DNA from: Chrysophaeum taylorii
Taxonomy: Eukaryota; Sar; Pelagophyceae; Pelagomonadales; Pelagomonadaceae
DNA: 64,000 nt
NCBI GenBank assembly: GCA_029834535.1
Contig: JAQMWT010000391.1
Coordinates: forward strand, 62,001-126,000
Reading direction: 5' to 3'
Position numbers and translations under genes: made by a program. Below the pieces are notes generated by a model. It saw only the letters and a list, made by a program, of their open reading frames with translations, ran no database searches and was not told where the DNA came from. The first letter of the stretch is position 1. Every line of letters starts with the position of its first letter. Below are positions 1-10,200 of this stretch, in pieces.

Positions 1-1190
1 AAGACGAGCTTGAAGCCGAGCGGGAAGCCGTGAAACGACGCCGTAAAGTCCTTGCGTCCGAGGTCGAGCTTGAGCGTGGGAGACCTTCGTCCGGGCATCG
101 AGGCGCGACGCATCGTGTGGTGCACGACGATGCCGTCGTTTGGGGTGGTCGGGCTCTCGCTCGGCGACGTCGCCGGAGACGCGACCGGCGGCTCCGGCCG
201 CGGGACGTCCGCGTCCGCCACCGCGTGGCGGCGCTCGAAGGCGAGGACGAGGGGCCTCGGCGCCCTCGCGAGCATCTTCGTCAGATCGCCAAACTGCTGC
301 TTGGTGCGGGCGTCGGGGAGCGGGTCGCCGTTGCAGCCCACGAGCGCGTCGCCCTCGCGGAGGACGGAGCGCGCCGGGCACGTCGCCTTGATGCCGAGTA
401 TGACGACGTCGCGCTTGCCGTCGTTTCGCACCGGCGTGAGCCGCAGCTGGATGCCGAGCGGCTGGCCTTCGTCGAAGGTCGCCTCGTACCGGTCGGGCGC
501 CTCCACCTCGTGGTGGTGGTTTTCCTCCTCGCGCAGCTCCTCGAGCGTCTCCGAGCGACCCTCACGGCGATCGTCGTCGTCCACTTCCGACAACGTTGTC
601 GGCTCCTTCTCCTCAGGCTCGCGCCGAAGCAGATTGTCGGTGGCGCGCTCGAGCGAGGCGCCAGCACGGTCGTACTCGGCCCCGAGGACCTCCGCCGTCT
701 CGTTGGGAAAGAGGCTCGCGAGGACCCCCACGTCGCGATGCCGTTGCTCCCCCTCCTCCGGGTCGTCCTCCTCATCGTCGTCGTCGTCGTCGTCGTGGGT
801 CGCCGTCGGCGAGGTTGGTTCGGATGGCAGCGAGACGGCGGCGTGCGCGAGAGGCGCGAGCACGCTGCACCAGGCGCGATGCTCGGTCGCGCCCCTCTCG
901 CACGCGAGCACGATCGAGTACCCGTTGACGCGGTGCCGCAACTCAAATGCCTTGGGGGCGCGCTTCGGGCCTTGGACCTCCGCGTCGAGCAGCAGCTCGG
1001 ACAGCCGGAAGATCTTCCGCGGCGTCGTCCGCTTGTCGTCGCGGGGCCGGTGGTACCGAATCGTCCGTTCATCAGCGTCCACGACCACCAGCTTGCGCGC
1101 CCACTTCTTGCCCAGAGGGCCCTTCTCCATCTTGAGCAACTCCGCCTCGAGGTTGTGGATCCGAGGACTCCCGTCTCGCTGTGCCATCAT
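1..1190 (-). CDS. PH-CUE-PDZ scaffold protein, C-terminus beyond the window
   Basis: An open minus-strand frame runs from an ATG pair at 1190/1187 to the window edge without a stop (about 396 residues). Residues ~14-117 look like a pleckstrin homology domain (KKWARKLVVVD near the start, a closing helix with HRAWCSVL), which suggests phosphoinositide or protein binding at membranes. Residues ~153-192 (VLASLFPNETAEVL ... ATDNLL) match the CUE ubiquitin-binding fold, after an acidic run. Residues ~236-322 (PLGIQLRLTP ... LREGDALVGCNG) are a PDZ domain. The last visible residues (HGFPLGFKLVF) resemble the start of a second PDZ. The frame stays open upstream for about 25 codons to a TGA, so an earlier start or exon is possible. 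Role inferred: a membrane-associated adaptor that reads ubiquitin. The PH and PDZ calls are firmer than CUE. Confidence 0.75.
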   Translation of the reverse strand, partial: MMAQRDGSPRIHNLEAELLKMEKGPLGKKWARKLVVVDADERTIRYHRPRDDKRTTPRKIFRLSELLLDAEVQGPKRAPKAFELRHRVNGYSIVLACERGATEHRAWCSVLAPLAHAAVSLPSEPTSPTATHDDDDDDDEEDDPEEGEQRHRDVGVLASLFPNETAEVLGAEYDRAGASLERATDNLLRREPEEKEPTTLSEVDDDDRREGRSETLEELREEENHHHEVEAPDRYEATFDEGQPLGIQLRLTPVRNDGKRDVVILGIKATCPARSVLREGDALVGCNGDPLPDARTKQQFGDLTKMLARAPRPLVLAFERRHAVADADVPRPEPPVASPATSPSESPTTPNDGIVVHHTMRRASMPGRRSPTLKLDLGRKDFTASFHGFPLGFKLV

Positions 1191-1577
1191 GTACACAAGG
1201 CGTCGAACATAATAGTCGTCGTCGTCGTCGTTTAACTCTTGCAACTCTTCCCTGTTTTGACGATTGTTGCAATGAGGGAACAGTCAACCTTGGGGTCCAC
1301 ACGAAGAAGCTAAAAAAGTCAAGGTCCGTTGCAAATTTCACGGTTGGGGGGGCATCCCATTCCATTCCATTCCATTCTTGGCGGCGGCGGCGGCGAGGGT
1401 CGGCGGGGGGGCGGCCTTCTCGCACGCTTGTGTGTGAAGCACCAGTCGGGATCTGGAGCGCGAGGAGGGAGTCACGACGTCGTCACGCCGACAACGACAC
1501 GTCGATCATCACTTCACACCAGAAACGTTCCGTTGAGATTGTACTGTTTTGTTCCTCTGGTGAAAGTTTATTTCGGG

Positions 1578-2510
1578 ATGTTGCGTCGGCGGACTGCGAG
1601 GATCCGGATCGGGCCCGGGTTCCAGGCGATGCTGCCTCAGGACGCCGAGGCCGACGCCGTCGTAGAGACGGTAGAGGTGTGGTCCGGGAGCCGAGCGCCC
1701 CCCGACCTCGACGTGGAGGGGTTCTTGCGTCGCGCGAAGACGTTGGTCGTGAAACCGGGGCTCCACGTTCTGCCCGCCGACGACGGCGTGTACCTGGGAT
1801 TTCTGCACGACGCGGGCTACGACGTCGCAGCTGTGATCGAAAAGTTCCTGACGCTTCCCGGCGTCGTCGAGTCGGCGTGGCAGCCACGAGAAATCGCCGA
1901 CCTCGACGCGGCGCTCGCGAAGCACGACGACGATTTGCGGCGCGTGGCACCGTCCGTCCCGGACAAGACCTTCGGTCAGGTTGTGGCCTTCGTTTCTCGG
2001 GCGAGACGCGACTTGGGCCATCGCCAACCAGGTTTGTCGCGCGCCCAGCCCAGGCCTGCCAAACGGCCGAGAGACCTCGACCTCGCGCTCAACCTCAATC
2101 ACCCGGCGGACTGCTACAAAGTCTGCAAGCTCTTTCTCGACGCCGCCTCGAAAGAGCTCGACCCTACCACCTTCAACTCATTCCTCCACTTCCTCCGCCT
2201 CTTCGACCAGCGCATCATCGCGCGCCAAGCCCTCGCCGCTCAAGTATCCAGGCTCCTGCAACATCACCCCAAGGTCCGCGACGCCTTCCAGTTCTTCATC
2301 CTCGTCCCCCAGCAGCAAGAGCAGCACCAGCACCCCCCCCCACAACAACACCACCAACCCCGGCCGCCGCCGGAGTGCGGTTCGACCTCGACGCCTCCTC
2401 GACCGCTCGCACCTCTACCGCCTCCCGTGGACAATGCCTCCGCCGCCGCCGCCGCACTTCCGAGCGCGCCCCCCCCCGCTGCCGCCGCCGCTCCACTCCC
2501 GCCTAGATAA
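1578..2510 (+). CDS. ELM2-SANT-PAH domain protein, likely histone deacetylase corepressor subunit
   Basis: 310 residues from the ATG at 1578. Residues 7-97 resemble an ELM2 domain (RIRIGPGFQAMLP, then a helix with AGYDVAAVIEKF). Residues 101-143 are SANT-like (WQPREIADLDAALAKH, then PDKTFGQVVAFVSRAR), the order seen in MTA, MIER and CoREST proteins that recruit and activate class I histone deacetylases. Residues ~177-243 look like a Sin3-type paired amphipathic helix (CYKVCKLFLD ... VSRLLQHHPKVRDAFQFFI). The last ~65 residues are a Q/P/A-rich tail. The frame is open upstream to 1329, but ELM2 starts just after this ATG and the upstream peptide is low quality. Nuclear role inferred. The combination of ELM2-SANT with PAH is unusual. 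Confidence 0.7.
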   Translation: MLRRRTARIRIGPGFQAMLPQDAEADAVVETVEVWSGSRAPPDLDVEGFLRRAKTLVVKPGLHVLPADDGVYLGFLHDAGYDVAAVIEKFLTLPGVVESAWQPREIADLDAALAKHDDDLRRVAPSVPDKTFGQVVAFVSRARRDLGHRQPGLSRAQPRPAKRPRDLDLALNLNHPADCYKVCKLFLDAASKELDPTTFNSFLHFLRLFDQRIIARQALAAQVSRLLQHHPKVRDAFQFFILVPQQQEQHQHPPPQQHHQPRPPPECGSTSTPPRPLAPLPPPVDNASAAAAALPSAPPPAAAAAPLPPR

Positions 2511-3549
2511 CTTTTCTTCTTCTTCTTCTTCTTCTTCTTCTTCTTCTCGAGCCAGCAGTACCATGATCAACTATAGGCTTTGGGCAACGTGCACGTCCCA
2601 CCCTACTATGAATTCCTGCTTGGCGTCGTCTCTCGCACAGCGTAGCGCATGTTAGCGCCGGATGCTGATGGGCGCTGGCAGGATTGCGGTTGCCTTCTCT
2701 GCTCAAATGGTACGCGCTTTTCCGTTCATTATCCCGCGCCCTTAGCATCACCACATCCCCAATGCGAGCGCCCGCACGAGCCCTCCTTGCAACGCTTCCC
2801 ATCCCACACCCACCTCCTCACCAGCGCACCCTCGAAATTCCCCTCTTCGATGGATGCGTCGCGACGCGCACATGGCGCGGAGAATTTTCTAAAAAGTGTG
2901 TTGTTCTCTATGGACATCGTGATGACGGGCTCCGAATGTTTTTTTTTCATGCGCCTGTTTCGCGAGTTTCTCCCCTGCTGTCTGTTTTCTTCCCCTCTCC
3001 TTCCTGCGATAACCTAATACGGGAATCGGCATTGACTAAACTGCGAGACAATCAACCAACTCCAGCCCTCTGCGCGCGATATTACGATGTCCGGGGAGGA
3101 TTTTTTTTGCTCCGAGCAGCGAGGAGTGCCTCGAGCTCGGCGAACCTAGCTCGTCGACTTTGATACGATTGAAGTGCTCTTCGACGGCGACTGACTGCGG
3201 CCGGTGGTTCCAGCGCGGCCATGTGAGGAGCCCTGGCTCGATGCCCCAGCAGAACGACCTCGGCCTCGGACGGGGGCGGAAGTGCCGGCGAGGCGGCGGA
3301 CGCGCGGCCCGCCGTCGCGTCGGGAACGGGAGCTGCTAGCACTTGGACGTTGTGATCCGCTTCGAGTCAATCGTGCAGTTGAAACCCTGCGCAATGTGCG
3401 AATGGTCTGAGGCTATTCCGACTGCGAACGGTCGATCGCGGTCGTCTTGGTTGTAATCGAGTCCGAGCGCATCAATTCCTCGATGAAGGCGCCAGGCTGA
3501 TGAGTCGGCTAATGCTAGAAGGACGGGGTTTAGTTTTCGCCCATTAACG
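2511..3549. other. Intergenic, no supported gene; (TTC)n tract
   Basis: A (TTC)n microsatellite lies at about 2513-2546, directly after the preceding stop codon. Short frames exist on both strands (for example minus 3342-3082 and 3560-3336), but none shows a recognisable domain or convincing composition. Poly-T runs near 2938 and 3102 may belong to 3' or 5' flanks. Confidence 0.6.
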
Positions 3550-4602
3550 ATGGGAAGCATGGTCCGAAGGGTCGGAGCCTCCGCACTCCTGTTTGTACGG
3601 AGCGTGGCCGGAATGTTGCCAGCGCTGATCCCCGAATGGCCTTATGGGATCGTGCGCGTGGTGAACATGTGCGACGCCGACGCGCGCGTGAGCACCAAGC
3701 AACTCGTTGAGGACGCGATGCCAGATGCCGCCGACTTCGTGCTACCAGGGCTCCACTACGCCGAGCTGAACTGCGTCAACGTGCGGCGGGTCCGCGTGCA
3801 CATCGAGGCCGTGCCCGGTGCCTTGAACCGCGCGTGCGACGTCTACAGCCCGCGCATGTCGTGCCTCGGTGTCGCGTGGGAGCACGTCGTGCGTATCGAG
3901 TGCGACGAGACGTCGCCGTTTGCGTGCACGGCGACCGACCAGAGCGTACCGTGCGCGGTATCGTCCGCCGACGCCCGGGCCTTGTGTCCGGCCTACTCGA
4001 CGCCCCTCGGCGGCGACGCGTACGGTGCCGACGAATATTCGTGCAGCGGCGAACACCTCGTCGTCCAGGACGGAGCCTACTTCGACGCGGGCTCGTACTG
4101 CCCCGTCTGCGTGTGCGACGCTGGTACCAAGTGCGTGGGCTCCGAGTGCGGCGCCTGCGGGCCCTCCGAGGACTACGTTAGCCGAGTGGTCGACGCCTCG
4201 TGCGTTCCCGTCGATTGGACCCGCAGCGGCCGGAACGCGACGAGGCCACTCAACACGCCCCCCCCGCTAGCGACGCCACGCCCGGTCTTGATACCCACGC
4301 TCGGCCCCACCCCCCTCGTCGCCCCCACGCCCCCTCCATACAACTCCAAGCGTCGCGCGCGCCGCGCCTCGTCGATGGCCGTGCTGATCATCGCCATCCT
4401 TGCGGGTGGCATCGCCGCTTGCGCGATCCGCCAGGCCGTCGTCAAACAGCGGAGGCAACGGCGGGCGACGGCGGGACTCTACGTCGACATACCCTCCAAC
4501 GACATCTCTCTTGCGAGCTACCAGCGAGAACCGCCTGGACGTCGCGCCAGTCGCAAGGGGGGCAGCGTCGAAATGATGGTCCACGGCAACGAAGGCCTCT
4601 AG
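3550..4602 (+). CDS. Cys-rich type I membrane protein of unknown function
   Basis: 350 residues, single exon. The first ~22 residues are a plausible signal peptide. The ectodomain (~25-235) carries many regularly spaced cysteines, including a dense CPVCVCDAGTKCVGSECGACG segment typical of small disulfide-rich extracellular modules. A Pro-rich stalk follows (~236-268), then a basic patch and one transmembrane helix (~275-293, MAVLIIAILAGGIAACAI). The ~55-residue cytoplasmic tail is basic and Ser-rich. Topology suggests a plasma-membrane or endomembrane receptor or adhesion protein. I do not recognise the family. An ATG at 3559 (residue 4) is an equally good start. Confidence 0.7.
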   Translation: MGSMVRRVGASALLFVRSVAGMLPALIPEWPYGIVRVVNMCDADARVSTKQLVEDAMPDAADFVLPGLHYAELNCVNVRRVRVHIEAVPGALNRACDVYSPRMSCLGVAWEHVVRIECDETSPFACTATDQSVPCAVSSADARALCPAYSTPLGGDAYGADEYSCSGEHLVVQDGAYFDAGSYCPVCVCDAGTKCVGSECGACGPSEDYVSRVVDASCVPVDWTRSGRNATRPLNTPPPLATPRPVLIPTLGPTPLVAPTPPPYNSKRRARRASSMAVLIIAILAGGIAACAIRQAVVKQRRQRRATAGLYVDIPSNDISLASYQREPPGRRASRKGGSVEMMVHGNEGL

Positions 4603-6014
4603 CCCTGCATTCGCGAGACCTCTCGTCTCTCTCGTCTCTTTCGGGGGATAGGTACACTCTTGAAAATTATCCACTCTTTTCCATGACCCTCGCCGGCGCG
4701 CTCGGTAACGCACGTCATGAATGTTGTTGCCCCGCCCCTCGCACGCCACAGCCAAAACTGTTACCTCCGAGCCCGATCCCCGTCTCTACTTCGTCGTCTT
4801 CTTCCTCTACTTCTTCTTCTTCGTCTTCTTCCACAAAGAGGACCGCCGCGCTTGATGTGTTGCTATGGGTTTTGCGCGTCACATTCCAGTCACCTGGGCC
4901 CCAGAGCTCTTTCGTCGGGTGACCAGTGTCGCGAGGAATGCTGCTCTCACCTCCTTCACGCACAGCCAGCTAGCAGGGGTTTTTAAAGGTCGACTGGTAA
5001 GGGGGCACTTGCAGGGCTTGGTTGTACCGCAATCATCCCAGTGATTTGCTCCCAGACGTCGTCTTTGAAGGCTAACTAACCCCCACCAGCGCACGTTCTC
5101 GCTAACCTTTGAGTTTAAACCTTTGAGATTACTCCTAAAAGTTAGTAAAACCCCCACCGCCTTGTTTGAAGGAGAGATCTGCACTAACCTCCACGATGGC
5201 GACAATCACGAAACTCGGGAAACCGCGCCGTAAGGAGACTTAAGGCCGCAGGGTGGATATCGAAGTCCCTGTGGCCTGGAAGACTACTGTTGCCGATGCG
5301 CTGAGGGGAGCTGACATCGGTCTCGCTGACGAGGTCGTGAAGAAAATCTTCAGCAAGGATAGCGTCATCTTACCATGCACGTTGGTCGGGGTTTTGTAAA
5401 CGACGGCGAAAGACGCGGCCAGGCACTTGTAAAGAGCCAGAAAAGACGAGCGCAGAGGAAGAAAGAAAAGCAAGCCACATAGGACGGCGAAGAGAATACA
5501 ATTTAGCTCGGAGCAAGGATGTCCATCAGAAAGTAAAACTGCCGGTGGTTGGTATCTCGGGAGTTACTTCTCAGTACGGCGATGTTGACGTCGTCCTCGG
5601 CGCGGAAACCCGCCGGAGTCAGGCAAGTCATGGAGCAGAACAGCCGTGGTACGCGCGCGTCCGCTTTCATTCGGCACGCCACCAACTTTTCAAGCAATTA
5701 CGAGGGCGCAAAATGGAGACTTGCCCAATTCGTAGCCACATTCAACGTCAGTAACATGAACTTGACTTTCTTTTCCCGCTGTTCCAGGTCAAAGTATATT
5801 CTGGAAATAAGAGTGAAATCCTGCCCAACCACTTACTTAGAATTACTCCACCAGGCTGGGTCAACAAGGCTACAATTGCGAGGCCAGAACACCAAACACG
5901 GGTAAAGTCATCCGCCAATGTCACTTTGGTTGAGATGTGCGAGAATTTTTGGAGAGGCTTGATGTCGTAAATTTTTTTTAAGGAAAGGAATCTTCAACTC
6001 CGAGCATATCCATA
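4603..6014. other. Gene-poor stretch with coding-like remnants and a dispersed repeat motif
   Basis: No intact gene is seen. A (TTC)n-rich patch lies near 4795-4830. The 14-mer AACCTTTGAGTTTA at 5104-5117 is also found at 41953-41966 and, inverted, at 61261-61274. A plus-strand segment at 5252-5398 reads like real protein (VDIEVPVAWKTTVADAL and onward) but is short and ends in stops. It may be a decayed gene or element fragment. GC content looks lower than in the neighbouring genes. Confidence 0.45.
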
Positions 6015-6617
6015 ATGTTCCGCGTCTTGTTCCCCTTCGCGGCCCTCGTCGTCACCGCCTCGGGGACGAAAAAAAACTGCGCGAAAATCAAAGCGAGGAT
6101 TGACACCGATCTTGTCAAAGGCACCGTCACGGTCAAGCAAGGGGAAGACAAGACCGCGGGCAAGTGGGTCGTAAAGTTCCAAAAAATTGATGACAACGTG
6201 TGCGAAGACGGTGTTCTGAACTGGCACGTCCACGAGTTTCCGGTTAAGGACGGCGCGTCGTCCTACTCCGGCACCGAGGCCGTCGACGAATGCGCGTTTG
6301 AAATCACCGGTAATCATTACGACCCGACCTTTGGCTGTGGCAGCAACTCGCAATTTGCCGGGGACGACGGAAAATGCGCAATGGTTCGTGAGACCAACCC
6401 GCAGACGTGTGCACTCGACGTCGCGGTCGAGACCTGCGAGATCGGCGACATATCGGGCAAGCTCGGCCAAGTCCCTGTCACGGAGGGTGTCCACGTTTAC
6501 GACGATCCATTCCTCACCAACATCGCAAATTTCGAAGGCCGTTCCATCATCTTCCACTGCGGCTCCCCGCGCGTCATTTGCGCCAACTTCGGAGAGGTCG
6601 ATGACGACTGCGTTTGA
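6015..6617 (+). CDS. Secreted copper-only superoxide dismutase-like protein
   Basis: 200 residues with an N-terminal signal peptide (MFRVLFPFAALVVTASG). The fold is recognisable as Cu/Zn SOD: NWHVHEF gives copper ligands H71 and H73, TGNHYDP gives H101, and GRSIIFHC gives H181. R186 and C189 in SPRVICANF match the catalytic Arg and the disulfide Cys, and C93 is the likely partner. The usual zinc-loop histidines are absent (the loop reads GDISGKLGQ), as in fungal and oomycete cell-surface copper-only SODs. Expected reaction: dismutation of superoxide to H2O2 and O2 outside the cell or in the secretory pathway. Extra cysteines suggest further disulfides. Activity is inferred from the residues only. 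Confidence 0.85.
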   Translation: MFRVLFPFAALVVTASGTKKNCAKIKARIDTDLVKGTVTVKQGEDKTAGKWVVKFQKIDDNVCEDGVLNWHVHEFPVKDGASSYSGTEAVDECAFEITGNHYDPTFGCGSNSQFAGDDGKCAMVRETNPQTCALDVAVETCEIGDISGKLGQVPVTEGVHVYDDPFLTNIANFEGRSIIFHCGSPRVICANFGEVDDDCV

Positions 6618-7240
6618 GTTTTCCTCCGTCAGTTTGCCTCACACTGTATAGTCTTTACATCACGCACCCACCTCCTACTACACTATCCGAAGACTGGTTA
6701 GAAAACACCTAATCCACGGACATAGAGTCTTTGGTGAGCGACTTGTAAGGCCAACCCCCCGGCGCCGCCAGTGTGTAAGTAAACCCGCCGCCGCCGCTTC
6801 CAGGCACCCCTCACGTCTCCACAACACCCCGGCCCCCGCTCGCACACCCAGTCGACTTTAAACCCCGCTGCTGACTCATTCAAAAACGAGTTGTCGGATT
6901 ATTTCGCCCTTTGTCAGGCAACAAAAGGTTCGTCGTGCATGCAACTCCGTGCAAAAGCAAATCCCCAACTCCAGGCTCCAAGAACCAGAATGGTGGAGAA
7001 TCGCAGAGGAAGACGGACCTCCGCCCACCTACTCGATGAGCAGGGGCACGCGGTGTACATTGTAATATAGTCCTACAAGGTCTGACAGTCCATCGACGAG
7101 CGGTAGCCCGTCTGATAACATCGCCGTCCCGATCGCCTAGGTACCCGACCGGCGGCCCGATGGCAAGCAGTATTTTACAACCACCCGTCTACACGTCGCT
7201 ATCCTTCTCGGTTCGATGCGTCGTCGCGCGCTCATATTAC
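6618..7240. other. Intergenic, convergent 3' flanks
   Basis: This stretch lies between the stop of the SOD-like gene (plus) and the stop of Timeless (minus), so it should hold both 3' ends and terminators. No open frame with coding character was found. Confidence 0.6.
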
Positions 7241-10200
7241 CTACCGCCTGGGCGACATATCGTCCTCGTCGTCGTCGTCGTCATCCAGGGCGACCAAGCG
7301 GCGGCGCTTTGTTGTGGCGATATGAGAGTTTGGTTGCACCAACTCCTCCGTTTCGATCTCGGGTTGCGCGAGGTGGTCGTCGTCGTCGTACTCTGCGTGC
7401 TGAGGTCGACGGTGGAGTCTACGCGAGGGGTAGAACTGAGGTCCGCTGCTCGTTGCCACATCGGAGCCAGGAAGCGAAGCTTGCTCGCTGGTCTCCTTGT
7501 CGGCGTCCACCTTGTCGGCCCCATTGTCCTCATCACTTTGCTCGTTGCTCACCTTTTGCGCATCATTCTTGACGTCGTCGTCGTCGCTATTGTCGTCGAA
7601 CGAAGGCGAACCAATAGCTCGCTTTTTCGACCCCGGTTTTGTCCAGGACTCCTCTGAATCGTCGGCCTCGGCGTCGTCGTCGTCGTCGCCGAATAGAGGA
7701 GGGCTGTTAGCTCGCTTTGTCGTCGACACCGGCTTTTTTGTTGCCTCCTCCGGCTGACCTTCGCTTTTATCTTCACCGTCGTCTTCTTCATCATCATGCT
7801 CAGAAAAGAAATCGTCCGCCTTTTGTTGTTTTTTGGACGCAGACTCCTCCGACTCGTGCCGCTTGGCCTTTTTCGCCGCGGCCTGCTTTTTCTTCCTCTT
7901 CTTGGTGCCGTCCAGATAAGTGAGGTCCTCTTCGAATTCGAGATCCTCGAGACTTTTCTTTTTCAGAATTTTTTTCTTTTTAGCCCTGGCGGCCTTGGCC
8001 TCGAGCGTGGTCGCGAGCGCGCGGAGCTGGTCAGCGAGACTCTCGCCGTCTCGCTTGGCCGCAGTCCTCTCGAGTTGGGCTATCCTGCGCTCGACGGCCG
8101 TCCCGGTCGCATGGTGCGGCGCGAGCGCGTCGAGGCCCTCGACGAGGTCGTCCAAGTCGATCGCGTCGCGCGAGCCGGCGTCGTGCGCGTCGGCAAGGGC
8201 GCTCGCGAGCGCCGCGTCCTCGCGGGGCGTCCAGCGCATCAGCTCCCGTTCGTGCTTTGCCTCGGCGTCGCGCTTCTTCGCGTCCTCGTCCCACTTGGCC
8301 GCCTCGGAGAAGTCGATTTCGTTTTCATCGTCGTCGTCGTCGTCTTCTCGGCGAGCATCGTCGTCGTCGTCGTCAACATCAAAGTCGAGCGTCCGCTTGG
8401 CAACGTCATCATCTTGGTGGCGCGGCGCCTCGTCGTAGCCCTCGGCGAGACGCGCGCACCACTTGGACGCGTGGACGCCGCCGTGCGCGAAGAGGGCCTC
8501 GACGTAGAGCATGGGGTTCTTGGCGGCGTGCGCGTCGAAGTGGCGGAGCGTGTCGCGCGCGAGGGCCTTGAGCGATCCCAGCTGGCTCCGGCGGTCGGAG
8601 AGGATGGTCGCGAATATCTTGAAGAACCGGACCGTGTACAACAACGGTTCGAGCGTTCGGATCGCCTTGGACGTCGGGGCGCGCGGCCTAGCGTCGTCGT
8701 GCGGCGCGCGCGCTAACCGGAACAGGAACGCGTAGACGAAGTGGTTCACGGCGGGGGAGTTCTCGGCGTACGACTCGAGAAGAGAGGCGTAGAGGTCGAT
8801 CGTGGTCGTGTGGGCGACCTTGGCGACGTAGCCCGACGCGTCCAGCCGCCGAGCGTCGGAATACGACGACGACGACGACGAGTCGAGGAGTTTGAGCGAA
8901 ACGTGAATGATTTCGACGAGTTCGGTCGCGTGGCGCTTGGTGTGCTTTCCTTGGCGCCAATCCCTGAGCAACTTGGGAAGCGGGTCCAGAGGCTCGGCGG
9001 CGTAGAAGACGCGGTCCAGCATGCCGTCGCTCACGAGCGCGGCGTACGACTCGTCCGTTTCTTTCGCGCCGACGAGACGGGCGCGATCCTCGCGCTCGGC
9101 GCGATCGCCCGTTCGCAGGGTTTCGAAAGCGCGGAGCATTTCCTTGTAGAGAGAGACCGAACGTTCGACCTCTCGGAGCCGTTTGTGTTCGAGGCAGAAG
9201 TCGACGTCCTCGAGAACGGTTTTGACGGAGAAGACGTCGAGGACGCGCAGCAGCGTCTTGGGAAAGAACTGGTCCTCCGAAAAGCGTTCCTCGGCCTCCT
9301 CGACGTCGCTGTCCGGTCCTTCGTCATCGTCGGGCGATATGCCCAGGTAATCGAGCTCGTACGTGCGCCGCGCCTCGCGCTTTTCCGACAGCCGCCGCGA
9401 CGTCGTCGCGAGCTGTCGAGCCAGTTCGAGCCCGCGCGCGCGCCGCCACGCGAGGAAAAACTCGGCCAACGCTAGGAAGCAGTGCTTGTCGCGCGGCAAC
9501 ACCCGCGCCGACTCCAGCCGCAGCTCGCGCTTCGCCGACTCGAACAGCTCGCCGCACGCGTTCCTGCGCGTGACTCGCGGAATGAATGAATGAATAAGCA
9601 GCGCGTCCGCACTCACAGCGAAAGTCGTTTCGCGAGCGCCGCGAGCGCCTTGCGCGCGCCTGCGGTGGATGGGTTTAGAAAACAAGCTCGTCGTGTCGTG
9701 TCACTCGTGGTGAGGATGAGAAGGAGCCGTCAGGGGTATGCACAACATTCTGCCACAGCGGGTCGTCGACCCGCTCGCAGGTAGCGATTCTGATATACGT
9801 AAGAGAAACATCAGTCGACACCAGACAACACGAGTTCTCGACGCGGCGCGACTCGCGACGGGCGCCGACGCCAAGGCGAGAGGTGGTCGGCGCGCGGATG
9901 ACCTCCTCGGGCCGCGTCTGGCCGCGAACCTGAAGGTCTTCAATCTCCTCGTCCGCATTCTGGTGGTCGTCGTCGTCACCGTCGCGAAAAAGCTCGGCCC
10001 CGCCGTCGCGGCAGTCGTCCGCGCGCTTCTTCTTGCGACCGCGCCGCTGCTTGTCGAGCTGCGGACGCGCGCGTGGATACTACGCGGGTAAGTAACACGC
10101 ACGTCTCGGTCGGCAACAAAGACGGGCCGGCGCTTGGTGAAGACGCGCTGCGAGCGCTTGAGACGCGACAGGAAAGGAGATTCGCTCACCGTCGTGGTCC

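Noticed and set aside
281-1072. 263-codon minus-strand frame within the PH-CUE-PDZ gene
   Set aside because: It is a shifted frame of Arg/Ser/Thr-rich peptide; the frame with PH and PDZ motifs is the real one.
5252-5398. Coding-like plus-strand fragment as a gene
   Set aside because: It is under 50 codons and bounded by stops, with no start and no recognised family.
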